DNA from: Burkholderiales bacterium
GTDB lineage: Bacteria > Pseudomonadota > Gammaproteobacteria > Burkholderiales > Burkholderiaceae_C
DNA length: 7,893 nucleotides
NCBI GenBank assembly: GCA_011391855.1
Contig: JAABPT010000049.1
Coordinates: 1-7,893, forward strand
Direction of reading: 5' to 3'
Notes under the pieces: model-generated
Told to the model about the DNA's origin: nothing
The model's input: only the letters and a program-made list of their open reading frames with translations
Database searches by the model: none
In this document: positions 1 through 5,606 of the stretch, piece after piece
How positions within the stretch are numbered: position 1 is the first letter of the stretch
Layout of the letters: each line of letters begins with the position of its first letter
Position numbers and translations under genes: made by a program

Positions 1-2012
1 AGCTCGGGAATCGGCGGCGGGCTCAGCGGAAAGATGAAGGCGTCGCGGATGCCCATCAGCGCGCCAAAGGCGCGGCCGGCCAATGCCTGCGCCGAATTCT
101 CTGGGTTCGGGCGCTGGTCCCAGTCCTTCAGCGTGACGAAGGCCAGCGCGGCGTTCTGCCCCAGCCCCGAGAAGCTGAAACCGAGCACACCCACCATGCC
201 CTGCACTTCGGGCTGCTTGAGCATGAAGCCTTCCACCTGCTCCATCACGGCGCGCGTGCGTTCCTGCGTGGCGCCGGGTGGCAACTGCACGTTGACGATC
301 AGGTTGCCCTGGTCCTCGGCCGGCAGGAACGACGTGGGCAGGCGCAGGTAGACCCAGCCCACCACGCCGACGATGACGCCGTAGATGACGAGGTAGCGGC
401 CGGTCTTGCGCACCATGCCCGAGAGCACGCTCTCGTAGTGCTGCGTGCGGCGCTTGAAGAAGCGGTTGAACCAGCCGAAGAAGCCGCGCTTTTCCACATG
501 GTGCCCGGCCTGTACCTGCTGCAGCAGCGTGGCGCACAGCGCCGGCGTGAGCGACAGCGCCATGAAGGCCGAAAAGCCGATCGACGCCACCATCACGGCG
601 GCAAACTGGCGGTAGATATTGCCCACTGAACCGGCAAAGAAGGCCAGCGGCACGAACACCGCGATCAGCACCACCGTGATGCCGATGATGGCGCCCTGGA
701 TCTGGCCCATGGCCTTGCGCGTGGCCTCGCGCGGCGGCAGGCCTTCCTCACTCATGATGCGCTCGACGTTCTCCACCACCACGATGGCGTCGTCGACCAC
801 GATGCCGATCACCAGCACCATGCCGAACATGGTGAGCACGTTGATCGAGAAGCCCAGGGCCAGCAGCACTGCGAAGGTGCCCAGCAGCGCCACCGGCACC
901 ACGATGGTGGGGATGACGGTGTAGCGGAAGTTCTGCAGGAACAGGTACATCACCAGGAACACCAGCACCACCGCTTCGACCAGCGTCACCGCCACCTGCG
1001 TGATGGAGATCTTGACGAAGCGCGAACTGTCGTACGGGATGGCGTAGCTCACACCCGACGGGAAAAACCGCTGCAGCTCGTCCATCTTGGCGCGCACGGC
1101 CGCCGCCGTGGCCAGCGCATTGCCGGTGGGCGAAAGCTGCACGCCGATGCCGGTGGAAGGGTTGCCGTTCAGCCGCGCCGAGGTGGCATAACCCTGGGCG
1201 CCGAGCTCGATGCGCGCCACGTCGGCCAGGCGCACGGTGGAGCCGTCGGGGTTGGCGCGCAGCGCAATGCGGCCGAACTGTTCCACCGTGCTGAGCTGGC
1301 CACGCACCACCACCGTGGCCGAGATGCCCTGCCCGGCCACGTTCGGCAGTTCGCCGATGGCACCGGCCGAGACCTGCGCGTTCTGTGCCCGGATCGCCGC
1401 CACCACGTCGGACGTGGACAGCTGGTAGCCCAGCAGCTTGGCGGGGTCGATCCACACGCGCATGGCCCGTTCGGTACCGAAGAGCTGCGCCTGACCGACC
1501 CCCGGCACGCGCTGCAATTCGGGCAGCACGTTGCGCGCCGCGTAGTCACCCAGCGCGATGGGATCGATGTCGGGATTGCTGGACGACAGGATGGTGAAGA
1601 GCAGGAAATTGCTGCGCGCCTTGTCCACGCGCACGCCCTGCAGCGCCACGGCCGCCGGCAGCCGCGGTGTGGCCCGCGCCAGCCGGTTCTGCACCTCCAC
1701 CTGCGCCAGGTCGGCATTGGTGCCGGCCTGGAAGCTGAGCGTGATATTGCCCGTACCGTCGGCCTGCGCCACCGATTCCATGTAGATCAGGCCCGGAGCG
1801 CCGTTCATTTCGCGCTCGATGACCGCCAGGACGCTGTCTTCCAGCGTCTGCGCCGAAGCGCCGGGGTAGCCGGCCGAGACGACGATGGACGGCGGCGCCA
1901 CCGGCGGGTATTGCGACACCGGCAACTGCGTCACGGCCACGCTGCCCAGCACCAGCACGAACAGGGCGATGACCCACGCGAAGATGGGCCGGTCGATGAA
2001 GAATTGGGCCAT
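1..2012 (-). CDS. acrB: AcrB-type RND multidrug efflux pump, inner-membrane permease (partial, C-terminus beyond left edge)
   Basis: This is a proton-driven pump of the HAE1 branch of the RND superfamily; it exports drugs and other amphiphiles as a trimer with an AcrA adaptor and an outer-membrane channel. I translated it codon by codon from the ATG at 2012 to base 1: the frame stays open for 670 residues of an expected ~1,050. It begins MAQFFIDRPIFAWVI, as AcrB homologues do. A first membrane helix lies near residues 10-28, then porter-domain sequence, then helices 2-6 at about 335-500. Helix 4 carries GIVVDDAIVVVENVERIM, with the proton-relay aspartates at D407 and D408, the same numbering as E. 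coli AcrB. Pocket phenylalanines recognisable by alignment include those in SNFLLF, QLFGTE, GFSF (F612, F614) and LAFVTL. The relay lysine of helix 10 lies outside the window. It follows acrA by 12 bases. The name is at family level; the true orthologue could be called ttgB, bpeB or mexB. Confidence 0.95.
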   Translation of the reverse strand, partial: MAQFFIDRPIFAWVIALFVLVLGSVAVTQLPVSQYPPVAPPSIVVSAGYPGASAQTLEDSVLAVIEREMNGAPGLIYMESVAQADGTGNITLSFQAGTNADLAQVEVQNRLARATPRLPAAVALQGVRVDKARSNFLLFTILSSSNPDIDPIALGDYAARNVLPELQRVPGVGQAQLFGTERAMRVWIDPAKLLGYQLSTSDVVAAIRAQNAQVSAGAIGELPNVAGQGISATVVVRGQLSTVEQFGRIALRANPDGSTVRLADVARIELGAQGYATSARLNGNPSTGIGVQLSPTGNALATAAAVRAKMDELQRFFPSGVSYAIPYDSSRFVKISITQVAVTLVEAVVLVFLVMYLFLQNFRYTVIPTIVVPVALLGTFAVLLALGFSINVLTMFGMVLVIGIVVDDAIVVVENVERIMSEEGLPPREATRKAMGQIQGAIIGITVVLIAVFVPLAFFAGSVGNIYRQFAAVMVASIGFSAFMALSLTPALCATLLQQVQAGHHVEKRGFFGWFNRFFKRRTQHYESVLSGMVRKTGRYLVIYGVIVGVVGWVYLRLPTSFLPAEDQGNLIVNVQLPPGATQERTRAVMEQVEGFMLKQPEVQGMVGVLGFSFSGLGQNAALAFVTLKDWDQRPNPENSAQALAGRAFGALMGIRDAFIFPLSPPPIPE

Positions 2013-2015
2013 ACC

Positions 2016-2036
2016 GCGCCCCGCCTATCGGGGCGC
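2016..2036 (-). promoter_or_regulatory. Hairpin at the acrA-acrB junction enclosing the acrA stop and acrB ribosome-binding region
   Basis: In the mRNA sense (minus strand) a perfect 8-bp stem, GCGCCCCG paired with CGGGGCGC, closes a 5-base loop, ATAGG. The loop contains the acrA stop codon TAG (2027-2025). The 3' arm and the loop GG form GGCGGGGC, the only purine-rich stretch in front of the acrB ATG (2012), and the stem ends 3 bases before that ATG. A ribosome finishing acrA would open the stem, so translational coupling of acrB to acrA is a natural inference. The structure itself is seen directly; its function is not shown. Confidence 0.5.
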
Positions 2037-3278
2037 CGAGGCGGCGGAGGCCGGCAGCGCAGGCGCCGAACCGGCCGGCGCGGCACCTGGCGGCGCCCAG
2101 GGCACCGGCGTGACAGGTGCGCCGGGCACGAACATCTTCTGGAAGCCGTCGACGACGACGCGCTCCCCGGCCTGCAGGCCGCTGGTCACGACCCACTGCC
2201 CGCCTTGCGCCGAACTCACTTGCACCGGCCGCGGCATGGGCTTGTTGCCCTCGCCCACGACGAGCACCGTGTCGCCCTGGGCCGAGCGCGTCACCGCCTG
2301 CTGTGGGACCAGGATGCCGGCGGGCAGTTCGGCCTGGCTCAGGCGCACGCGCACGTACTGGCCGGGCAGCAGCAGACCGTCGGCGTTGGGCACCTCGGCG
2401 CGCAGCGTCACCTGGCCTGAACTGCCGTCCACCGACAGGTCGCTGAACAGCAGTCGGCCGGCCTGCGGCAGTTCGCTGCCATCTTCCAGCACCACGCGCA
2501 CGCGGGTCACGTCGCCCCCGGCCTGGCGCAATTGATTGGCTGCGACGGCCCGGCGCAGGCGCAGCACCTCGGCGCTGGACTGGGTGAAGTTCACGTACAC
2601 GGTGCGGGTCTGCTGGATGAGCGCCAGCTGCGTGGCCTCGGCAGCGCTCACCAGCGCGCCCTCGGTGACCAGCGCGCGGCCCACGCGCCCGGCAATCGGC
2701 GCTGTCACCTGCGTGTAGCCGAGGTTGATGCGTGCGCTCTGCACGGCGGCGCGTCCCGCGGCCGCGTCGGCCTCGGCCGCTGCCTGGGTGGCGCGGGCAA
2801 CGACATAGTCCTGCTGGCTGATGGCCTTGGCCTCGGCCAAAGGCTGGTAGCGGTCGGCGGTGGCCTTGGCCTGCGCCAGTTGAGCCTGCGCGCGCGCCAG
2901 TTGCGCGCTGGCGGCGTCCAATGCGGCCTGGTAGGGCGCGGGGTCGACCAGGAACAAGGGCTGGCCGGCGCGCACCTCGCTGCCCTCGACGAACTGGCGT
3001 TTGAGCACGACGCCATTGACGCGCGCGCGCACCTGCGCCACGCGCACCGGCTCCACGCGACCCGGCAATTCGGACTGCAGCGCCACGACCTGGGGCTGGA
3101 CCGTGATCACGCCCACCGGCGGTGGCGGCGGCATGCCCCCGCCCGCCGGGGCGCCACCGGGGGCGGCACCGGGCGCGGCACCGCGGTCACCGCAGCCGGA
3201 CAGGAAGGCCAGGGCCAGCAGAACCGGAAGCCAGGCCGACCGGCGCTGGCAGGTGAAGCGGGAGTGGCGTGGTGTCAC
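2025..3278 (-). CDS. acrA: AcrA-type periplasmic adaptor (membrane fusion) lipoprotein of the RND efflux pump
   Basis: AcrA-family adaptors bridge the RND pump to the outer-membrane channel in the periplasm. From a GTG start at 3278 the product is 417 residues. Residues 17-29 form a hydrophobic signal segment ending in the lipobox LSGC, so C29 should be lipidated. A Gly/Ala/Pro linker (about 33-55) follows. Next come the first lipoyl half (around residues 72-115, with ELPGRVEPVRVAQVRARV and VEGSEVRAGQPLFLVDPAPY), an alanine/glutamine-rich alpha-hairpin (about 117-186), the second lipoyl half (TAPIAGRVGRALVTEGALV), then beta-barrel and membrane-proximal domains (VPNADGLLLPGQYVRVRL). The C-terminus is a Pro/Ala-rich tail. 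An upstream ATG at 3320 adds 14 residues. I prefer GTG because ACGAGG lies 9 bases before it and because it gives a normal-length signal peptide. The gene stops 12 bases before acrB and is divergent from acrR. Confidence 0.93.
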   Translation of the reverse strand: MTPRHSRFTCQRRSAWLPVLLALAFLSGCGDRGAAPGAAPGGAPAGGGMPPPPPVGVITVQPQVVALQSELPGRVEPVRVAQVRARVNGVVLKRQFVEGSEVRAGQPLFLVDPAPYQAALDAASAQLARAQAQLAQAKATADRYQPLAEAKAISQQDYVVARATQAAAEADAAAGRAAVQSARINLGYTQVTAPIAGRVGRALVTEGALVSAAEATQLALIQQTRTVYVNFTQSSAEVLRLRRAVAANQLRQAGGDVTRVRVVLEDGSELPQAGRLLFSDLSVDGSSGQVTLRAEVPNADGLLLPGQYVRVRLSQAELPAGILVPQQAVTRSAQGDTVLVVGEGNKPMPRPVQVSSAQGGQWVVTSGLQAGERVVVDGFQKMFVPGAPVTPVPWAPPGAAPAGSAPALPASAASAPR

Positions 3279-3369
3279 GGAGGTCGACCTCGTAGATGCG
3301 AATGCAAGAGGAGTGGCCATCCTGCGCCAGAGGACGCCCAGGCGCGGGGATGCAAATGGGAAGACCGGA

Positions 3370-3375
3370 AGTATA
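3370..3375 (-). promoter_or_regulatory. Candidate -10 box of the acrAB promoter
   Basis: Read on the minus strand the box is TATACT, five of six matches to TATAAT. It overlaps the left arm of the AcrR-like operator. No good -35 hexamer is seen 16-18 bases upstream, so the promoter would be weak or the assignment wrong. Transcription would begin near 3363, ahead of both candidate acrA starts. Confidence 0.35.
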
Positions 3376-3395
3376 CATACAGTCTAGAATGTATA
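3372..3395. promoter_or_regulatory. AcrR-type operator: inverted repeat between divergent acrR and acrA
   Basis: Arms TATACAT (3372-3378) and ATGTATA (3389-3395) are perfect inverted repeats around a 10-base spacer. Within it, TACATACA (3374-3381), a 5-base gap and GAATGTAT (3387-3394) match the halves and spacing of the E. coli AcrR operator as I recall it. This AT-rich block stands out in otherwise GC-rich sequence and lies between the repressor gene and the pump genes. The candidate -10 box for acrR lies inside it and the one for acrA overlaps its edge. Binding of AcrR would therefore block both transcripts. A second, imperfect symmetry (ATACA at 3377-3381 with TGTAT at 3390-3394) overlaps the first. 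The palindrome is seen; its binding by this AcrR is inferred. Confidence 0.75.
3385..3390 (+). promoter_or_regulatory. Candidate -10 box of the acrR promoter
   Basis: TAGAAT, five of six matches to TATAAT, lies in the operator on the plus strand. Transcription would begin near 3397, about 34 bases before the preferred GTG start of acrR. No convincing -35 hexamer is visible. If this box is right, the ATG at 3389 lies upstream of the transcript and cannot be the start. Confidence 0.35.
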
Positions 3396-3430
3396 TTGAG
3401 TCGACTCTTCGGCAACCCGAGACCCAACCG

Positions 3431-4102
3431 GTGCGCAAGACCAAGGCCGAGGCACTCGCCACCCGCTCAGGCATCCTGGATGCCGCCGAACGCCTGTTCC
3501 AGACCCATGGCGTTTCCGGCACCTCGCTGCAGGATATCGCTGCGGCCGCCGGCGTGACCCGCGGCGCCGTCTACTGGCACTTCAAGGACAAGGGCGACCT
3601 CTTCAACGCGATGATGTCGCGGGTGTGCCTGCCCATGGAGGAGGCGGCGGCCGGCATGACGCCGTCTGCGGCAAGTCCCCCGCTGGAGACCTTGCGGGCT
3701 CACCTGCGGGGCATCCTGGAACGCGTTGCGGCGGACGAGCAGGTACGGCGCGTCTTCCAGATCGCGACGCAGAAAGTGGAGTACGTGGACGAACTGAATG
3801 CCGTGCGCGACCGCCACCTGCAGATGCGCCGCGAGCACATCGCGGCATTGGAGCGCCTGTTACGCGAGGCAAGGGCCAGTGGCGCTATCGCCGCCGAGCC
3901 GACGCCACGCCATGCGGCGATCGGACTGCATGCCCTGCTGGACGGGTTGCTGCAGAACTGGATGCTCGATCCCGACGGCTTTGCGCTGCGCGCGGTGGGC
4001 GGCCGGGCCATCGACCTGTACCTGGCAGGGTTGGACGCCGGCCTTGAATCACGATGCGGCACTCCGCCCCGCGCCGGCCGCGCGAAGCGGCGGGGGGAAT
4101 GA
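3431..4102 (+). CDS. acrR: TetR-family repressor of the AcrR/TtgR type, divergent from the efflux genes
   Basis: This is a one-component repressor: an N-terminal helix-turn-helix binds the operator and a C-terminal helical domain binds pump substrates and releases the DNA. From GTG at 3431 the product has 223 residues, close to E. coli AcrR (about 215). The N-terminus VRKTKAEALATRSGILDAAE mirrors that of AcrR. The DNA-binding motif spans about residues 31-58, with TSLQDIAAAAGVTRGAVYWH as its core, and shares the VTRGA(V/I)YWHFKDK signature of AcrR/TtgR. Near the C-terminus GLLQNWMLDPDGFAL resembles the matching AcrR segment. The last ~16 residues are basic and look lineage-specific. In-frame ATGs at 3389 and 3296 would add 14 or 45 residues. 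I reject them because the first sits in the operator and both extend past the conserved N-terminus. The inducer cannot be read from sequence. Confidence 0.92.
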   Translation: MRKTKAEALATRSGILDAAERLFQTHGVSGTSLQDIAAAAGVTRGAVYWHFKDKGDLFNAMMSRVCLPMEEAAAGMTPSAASPPLETLRAHLRGILERVAADEQVRRVFQIATQKVEYVDELNAVRDRHLQMRREHIAALERLLREARASGAIAAEPTPRHAAIGLHALLDGLLQNWMLDPDGFALRAVGGRAIDLYLAGLDAGLESRCGTPPRAGRAKRRGE

Positions 4103-4104
4103 AC

Positions 4105-4127
4105 GAAGCCCCGCCAGGCGGGGCTTC
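4105..4127. terminator. Hairpin between convergent acrR and tRNA-Ser, probable terminator
   Basis: An 11-bp perfect inverted repeat, GAAGCCCCGCC then GGCGGGGCTTC, has a single central base, so the real loop will be a few bases wider. It starts 2 bases after the acrR stop and lies 19 bases beyond the CCA end of tRNA-Ser. There is no clean T-run on either side: ACAGGGG follows on plus and GTTCATT on minus. The position suggests it serves both transcripts, but U-tract-dependent strength should be low. Confidence 0.6.
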
Positions 4128-4146
4128 ACAGGGGTAGCGGGTTCAC

Positions 4147-4237
4147 TGGCGGAGTCGGAGGGATTCGAACCCTCGATGCGCTTTTGGCGCATACTCCCTT
4201 AGCAGGGGAGCACCTTCGGCCACTCGGTCACGACTCC
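4147..4237 (-). tRNA. tRNA-Ser, anticodon GCU, with encoded CCA
   Basis: The minus strand folds as a full class II tRNA. The acceptor stem is GGAGTCG with CGACTCC and the discriminator base is G, followed by an encoded CCA (4149-4147). The D arm is ACC...GGT. The anticodon stem is CTCCC/GGGAG around loop CTGCTAA, giving anticodon GCT at 4203-4201. The long variable arm typical of serine tRNAs has the stem ATGCGC/GCGCAT. The T arm is GAGGG/CCCTC with loop TTCGAAT. It reads AGC and AGU serine codons. It lies 28 bases downstream of lysC on the same strand, so it may be partly co-transcribed with lysC or have its own promoter. Confidence 0.98.
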
Positions 4238-4251
4238 GGCGAAGAGAGCGG

Positions 4252-4257
4252 ATTCTA
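4252..4257 (-). promoter_or_regulatory. Candidate -10 box for tRNA-Ser
   Basis: On the minus strand TAGAAT (five of six matches to TATAAT) lies in the 28-base gap between the lysC stop and tRNA-Ser, with a start site expected near 4245, 8 bases before the mature 5' end. No matching -35 hexamer is seen in the end of lysC. The alternative is that the tRNA is cut from a lysC read-through transcript. Confidence 0.35.
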
Positions 4258-4265
4258 GCCGGTCT

Positions 4266-4763
4266 TCAGTGCTCCTCGGTGGCGGGCTGGTCCAGGTCGA
4301 AGGCCTTGTGCAGCGCCCGCACCGCCAGTTCCATGTACTTCTCGTCGATCACGACGCTGGTCTTGATCTCGCTGGTGCTGATCATCTGGATGTTGATGCC
4401 CTCTTCACTGAGCGTGCGGAACATCTTGCTTGCCACGCCCACGTGGCTGCGCATGCCGATGCCCACGATCGACACCTTGCAGATCTTGGGGTCGCCGCGC
4501 AGTTCGGCCGCGCCGATGGCCGGCTGCACCTTGGCCTTCAGCACCTCCATCGTGCGCGCGTAGTCGCCGCGCGGCACGGTGAACGAGAAGTCCGTCCGCC
4601 CGTCGTGCGAGACGTTCTGGATGATGACGTCGATGTCGATATTGGCTTCCGCCACCGGCCCCAGGATCTGGTGCGCGATGCCGGGCTTGTCGGGCACGCC
4701 GATGACGCTGATCTTGGCCTCGTCGCGGTTGAACGCGATGCCGGCCACCACGGCTTGTTCCAT
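4266..4763 (-). other. Possible internal translation start giving a separate LysC beta (regulatory) subunit
   Basis: Residue 261 of LysC is a methionine (ATG at 4763) preceded on the mRNA by a purine run containing GAGGAAGACGAAAAG. Starting here would yield 165 residues holding just the two ACT domains. Alpha/beta aspartokinases of Bacillus and Corynebacterium are made in this way, with a beta subunit of similar length. The purine run also encodes a Glu/Asp/Lys stretch (EEDEK), so it may be only a by-product of protein sequence. Confidence 0.4.
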
Positions 4764-5543
4764 CTTTTCGTCTTCCTCGAAGGTGATGAGCGTGCCCGAT
4801 TGCGCTTCCTCGTCGATCGGAATGTCCCAGGGCGTGAAGCTCGACAGCACACGCAGCGGCACGCGGTACTTGCCGGCGAATTCCACCGAACGGATCTGCA
4901 GCACCTTGCTGCCCAGGCTGGCCATTTCCAGCATTTCCTCGAAGCTGATAGTGGTCAGCCGTCGCGCCTCGGGCACGATGCGCGGGTCGGTGGTGTAGAC
5001 ACCGTCGACGTCGGTGTAGATCAGGCATTCGTCGGCCTTCAGCGCCGCCGCCACCGCCACGGCCGAGGTGTCGCTGCCGCCGCGGCCCAGCGTGGTGACA
5101 TGGCCCTGCGGGTCGAGGCCCTGGAAGCCGGTGATGACGACCACCTTGCCGGCAGCCAGGTCGGCACGCACGCGCTGGTCGTCGATGCTGGAAATGCGGG
5201 CCTTGGTGTAGGCGGTGTCGGTGTGGATCGGCACCTGCCAGCCGGCGTAGCTGACGGCCTGCAGGCCTTGAGCCTGCAGCGCCAGCGCCAGCAGGCCGAC
5301 CGAAACCTGTTCGCCGGTAGCGGCCACGGCGTCGAGTTCGCGCAGCGCCTCGGGCGTGCTGGCGTTGGCCATCAGCTCCTTGGCCAGGGCCAGCAGGCGG
5401 TTGGTCTCGCCGCTCATGGCCGAGGGCACGACCACCATCTGGTGGCCGGCGCGCGCCCACTTGGCCACGCGCTGGGCCACGCTGCGGATGCGCTCGGTGG
5501 ACCCCATCGAGGTGCCGCCGTATTTGTGGACGATCAATGCCAT
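4266..5543 (-). CDS. lysC: Aspartate kinase (aspartokinase)
   Basis: LysC phosphorylates L-aspartate with ATP, the first step toward lysine, threonine, methionine and diaminopimelate for the cell wall. The 425-residue product starts MALIVHKYGGTSMGSTERIR, the standard amino-acid kinase N-terminus (K7, GGTS 9-12). VVVPSAMSGETNRL spans residues 37-50 and TLGRGGSDTSAVA spans 151-163. IYTDVDGVYTTDPRIV spans 175-190 and marks the nucleotide site. Two ACT regulatory domains follow at about 265-338 and 354-420, with the feedback-site segment STSEIKTSVVI at 389-399. This is the monofunctional, ACT-regulated form found in Pseudomonas, Corynebacterium and beta-proteobacteria, so feedback control by lysine and/or threonine is likely. 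The ATG at 5543 is chosen by homology; a GTG at 5573 in the same frame has no support. The region in front of the start has no clear Shine-Dalgarno. It lies 63 bases downstream of tilS. Confidence 0.97.
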   Translation of the reverse strand: MALIVHKYGGTSMGSTERIRSVAQRVAKWARAGHQMVVVPSAMSGETNRLLALAKELMANASTPEALRELDAVAATGEQVSVGLLALALQAQGLQAVSYAGWQVPIHTDTAYTKARISSIDDQRVRADLAAGKVVVITGFQGLDPQGHVTTLGRGGSDTSAVAVAAALKADECLIYTDVDGVYTTDPRIVPEARRLTTISFEEMLEMASLGSKVLQIRSVEFAGKYRVPLRVLSSFTPWDIPIDEEAQSGTLITFEEDEKMEQAVVAGIAFNRDEAKISVIGVPDKPGIAHQILGPVAEANIDIDVIIQNVSHDGRTDFSFTVPRGDYARTMEVLKAKVQPAIGAAELRGDPKICKVSIVGIGMRSHVGVASKMFRTLSEEGINIQMISTSEIKTSVVIDEKYMELAVRALHKAFDLDQPATEEH

Positions 5544-5567
5544 GGTGCGTGAGGTTGGGACCAGGGC

Positions 5568-5591
5568 CTGCACGGCAGACTGCCGGTGCAG
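5568..5591 (-). promoter_or_regulatory. Hairpin in the tilS-lysC gap, upstream of lysC
   Basis: CTGCAC-GGCAG and CTGCC-G-GTGCAG form an inverted repeat with one bulged base, ending 24 bases before the lysC ATG. There is no T-run after it on the minus strand, so it is a poor intrinsic terminator. It could protect or regulate the lysC leader. At only 63 bases the gap is much too short for a lysine riboswitch. Confidence 0.4.
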
Positions 5592-5606
5592 ACGAAGCCG
5601 GTAATT

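Noticed and set aside
1..2012. Possible frameshift in acrB, because several shorter open frames cover the region
   Set aside because: Reading the minus strand codon by codon from 2012 to 1 gives one uninterrupted AcrB-like protein. The shorter frames are out of phase shadows.
1546..2196. Minus-strand 216-codon open frame spanning the acrA-acrB junction
   Set aside because: It is out of frame with both genes and its Arg/Gly/Ala-rich product resembles no family.
3296..3430. acrR beginning at the far-upstream ATG at 3296
   Set aside because: It would read through the operator and into the acrA start region, adding 45 residues with no family similarity.
2532..3557. A 341-codon plus-strand open frame over acrA, the operator and the start of acrR
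   Set aside because: It crosses two well-supported genes in the wrong frame and strand, and its product is low-complexity Gly/Arg/His sequence.
4105..4237. tRNA-Ser as an integration site for the efflux module (island edge)
   Set aside because: No second copy of the tRNA 3' end, integrase or composition shift is visible in the window, and the acr genes match their neighbours in base composition.
4269..5552. A 427-codon open frame antisense to nearly all of lysC
   Set aside because: It is the high-GC mirror frame of a certain gene, rich in His, Asp, Gly and Ala with no recognisable domain. lysC on the other strand has all family motifs.
5544..5606. Lysine riboswitch in front of lysC
   Set aside because: The gap is 63 bases with one simple hairpin; the lysine riboswitch needs a multi-helix aptamer of well over 150 bases.
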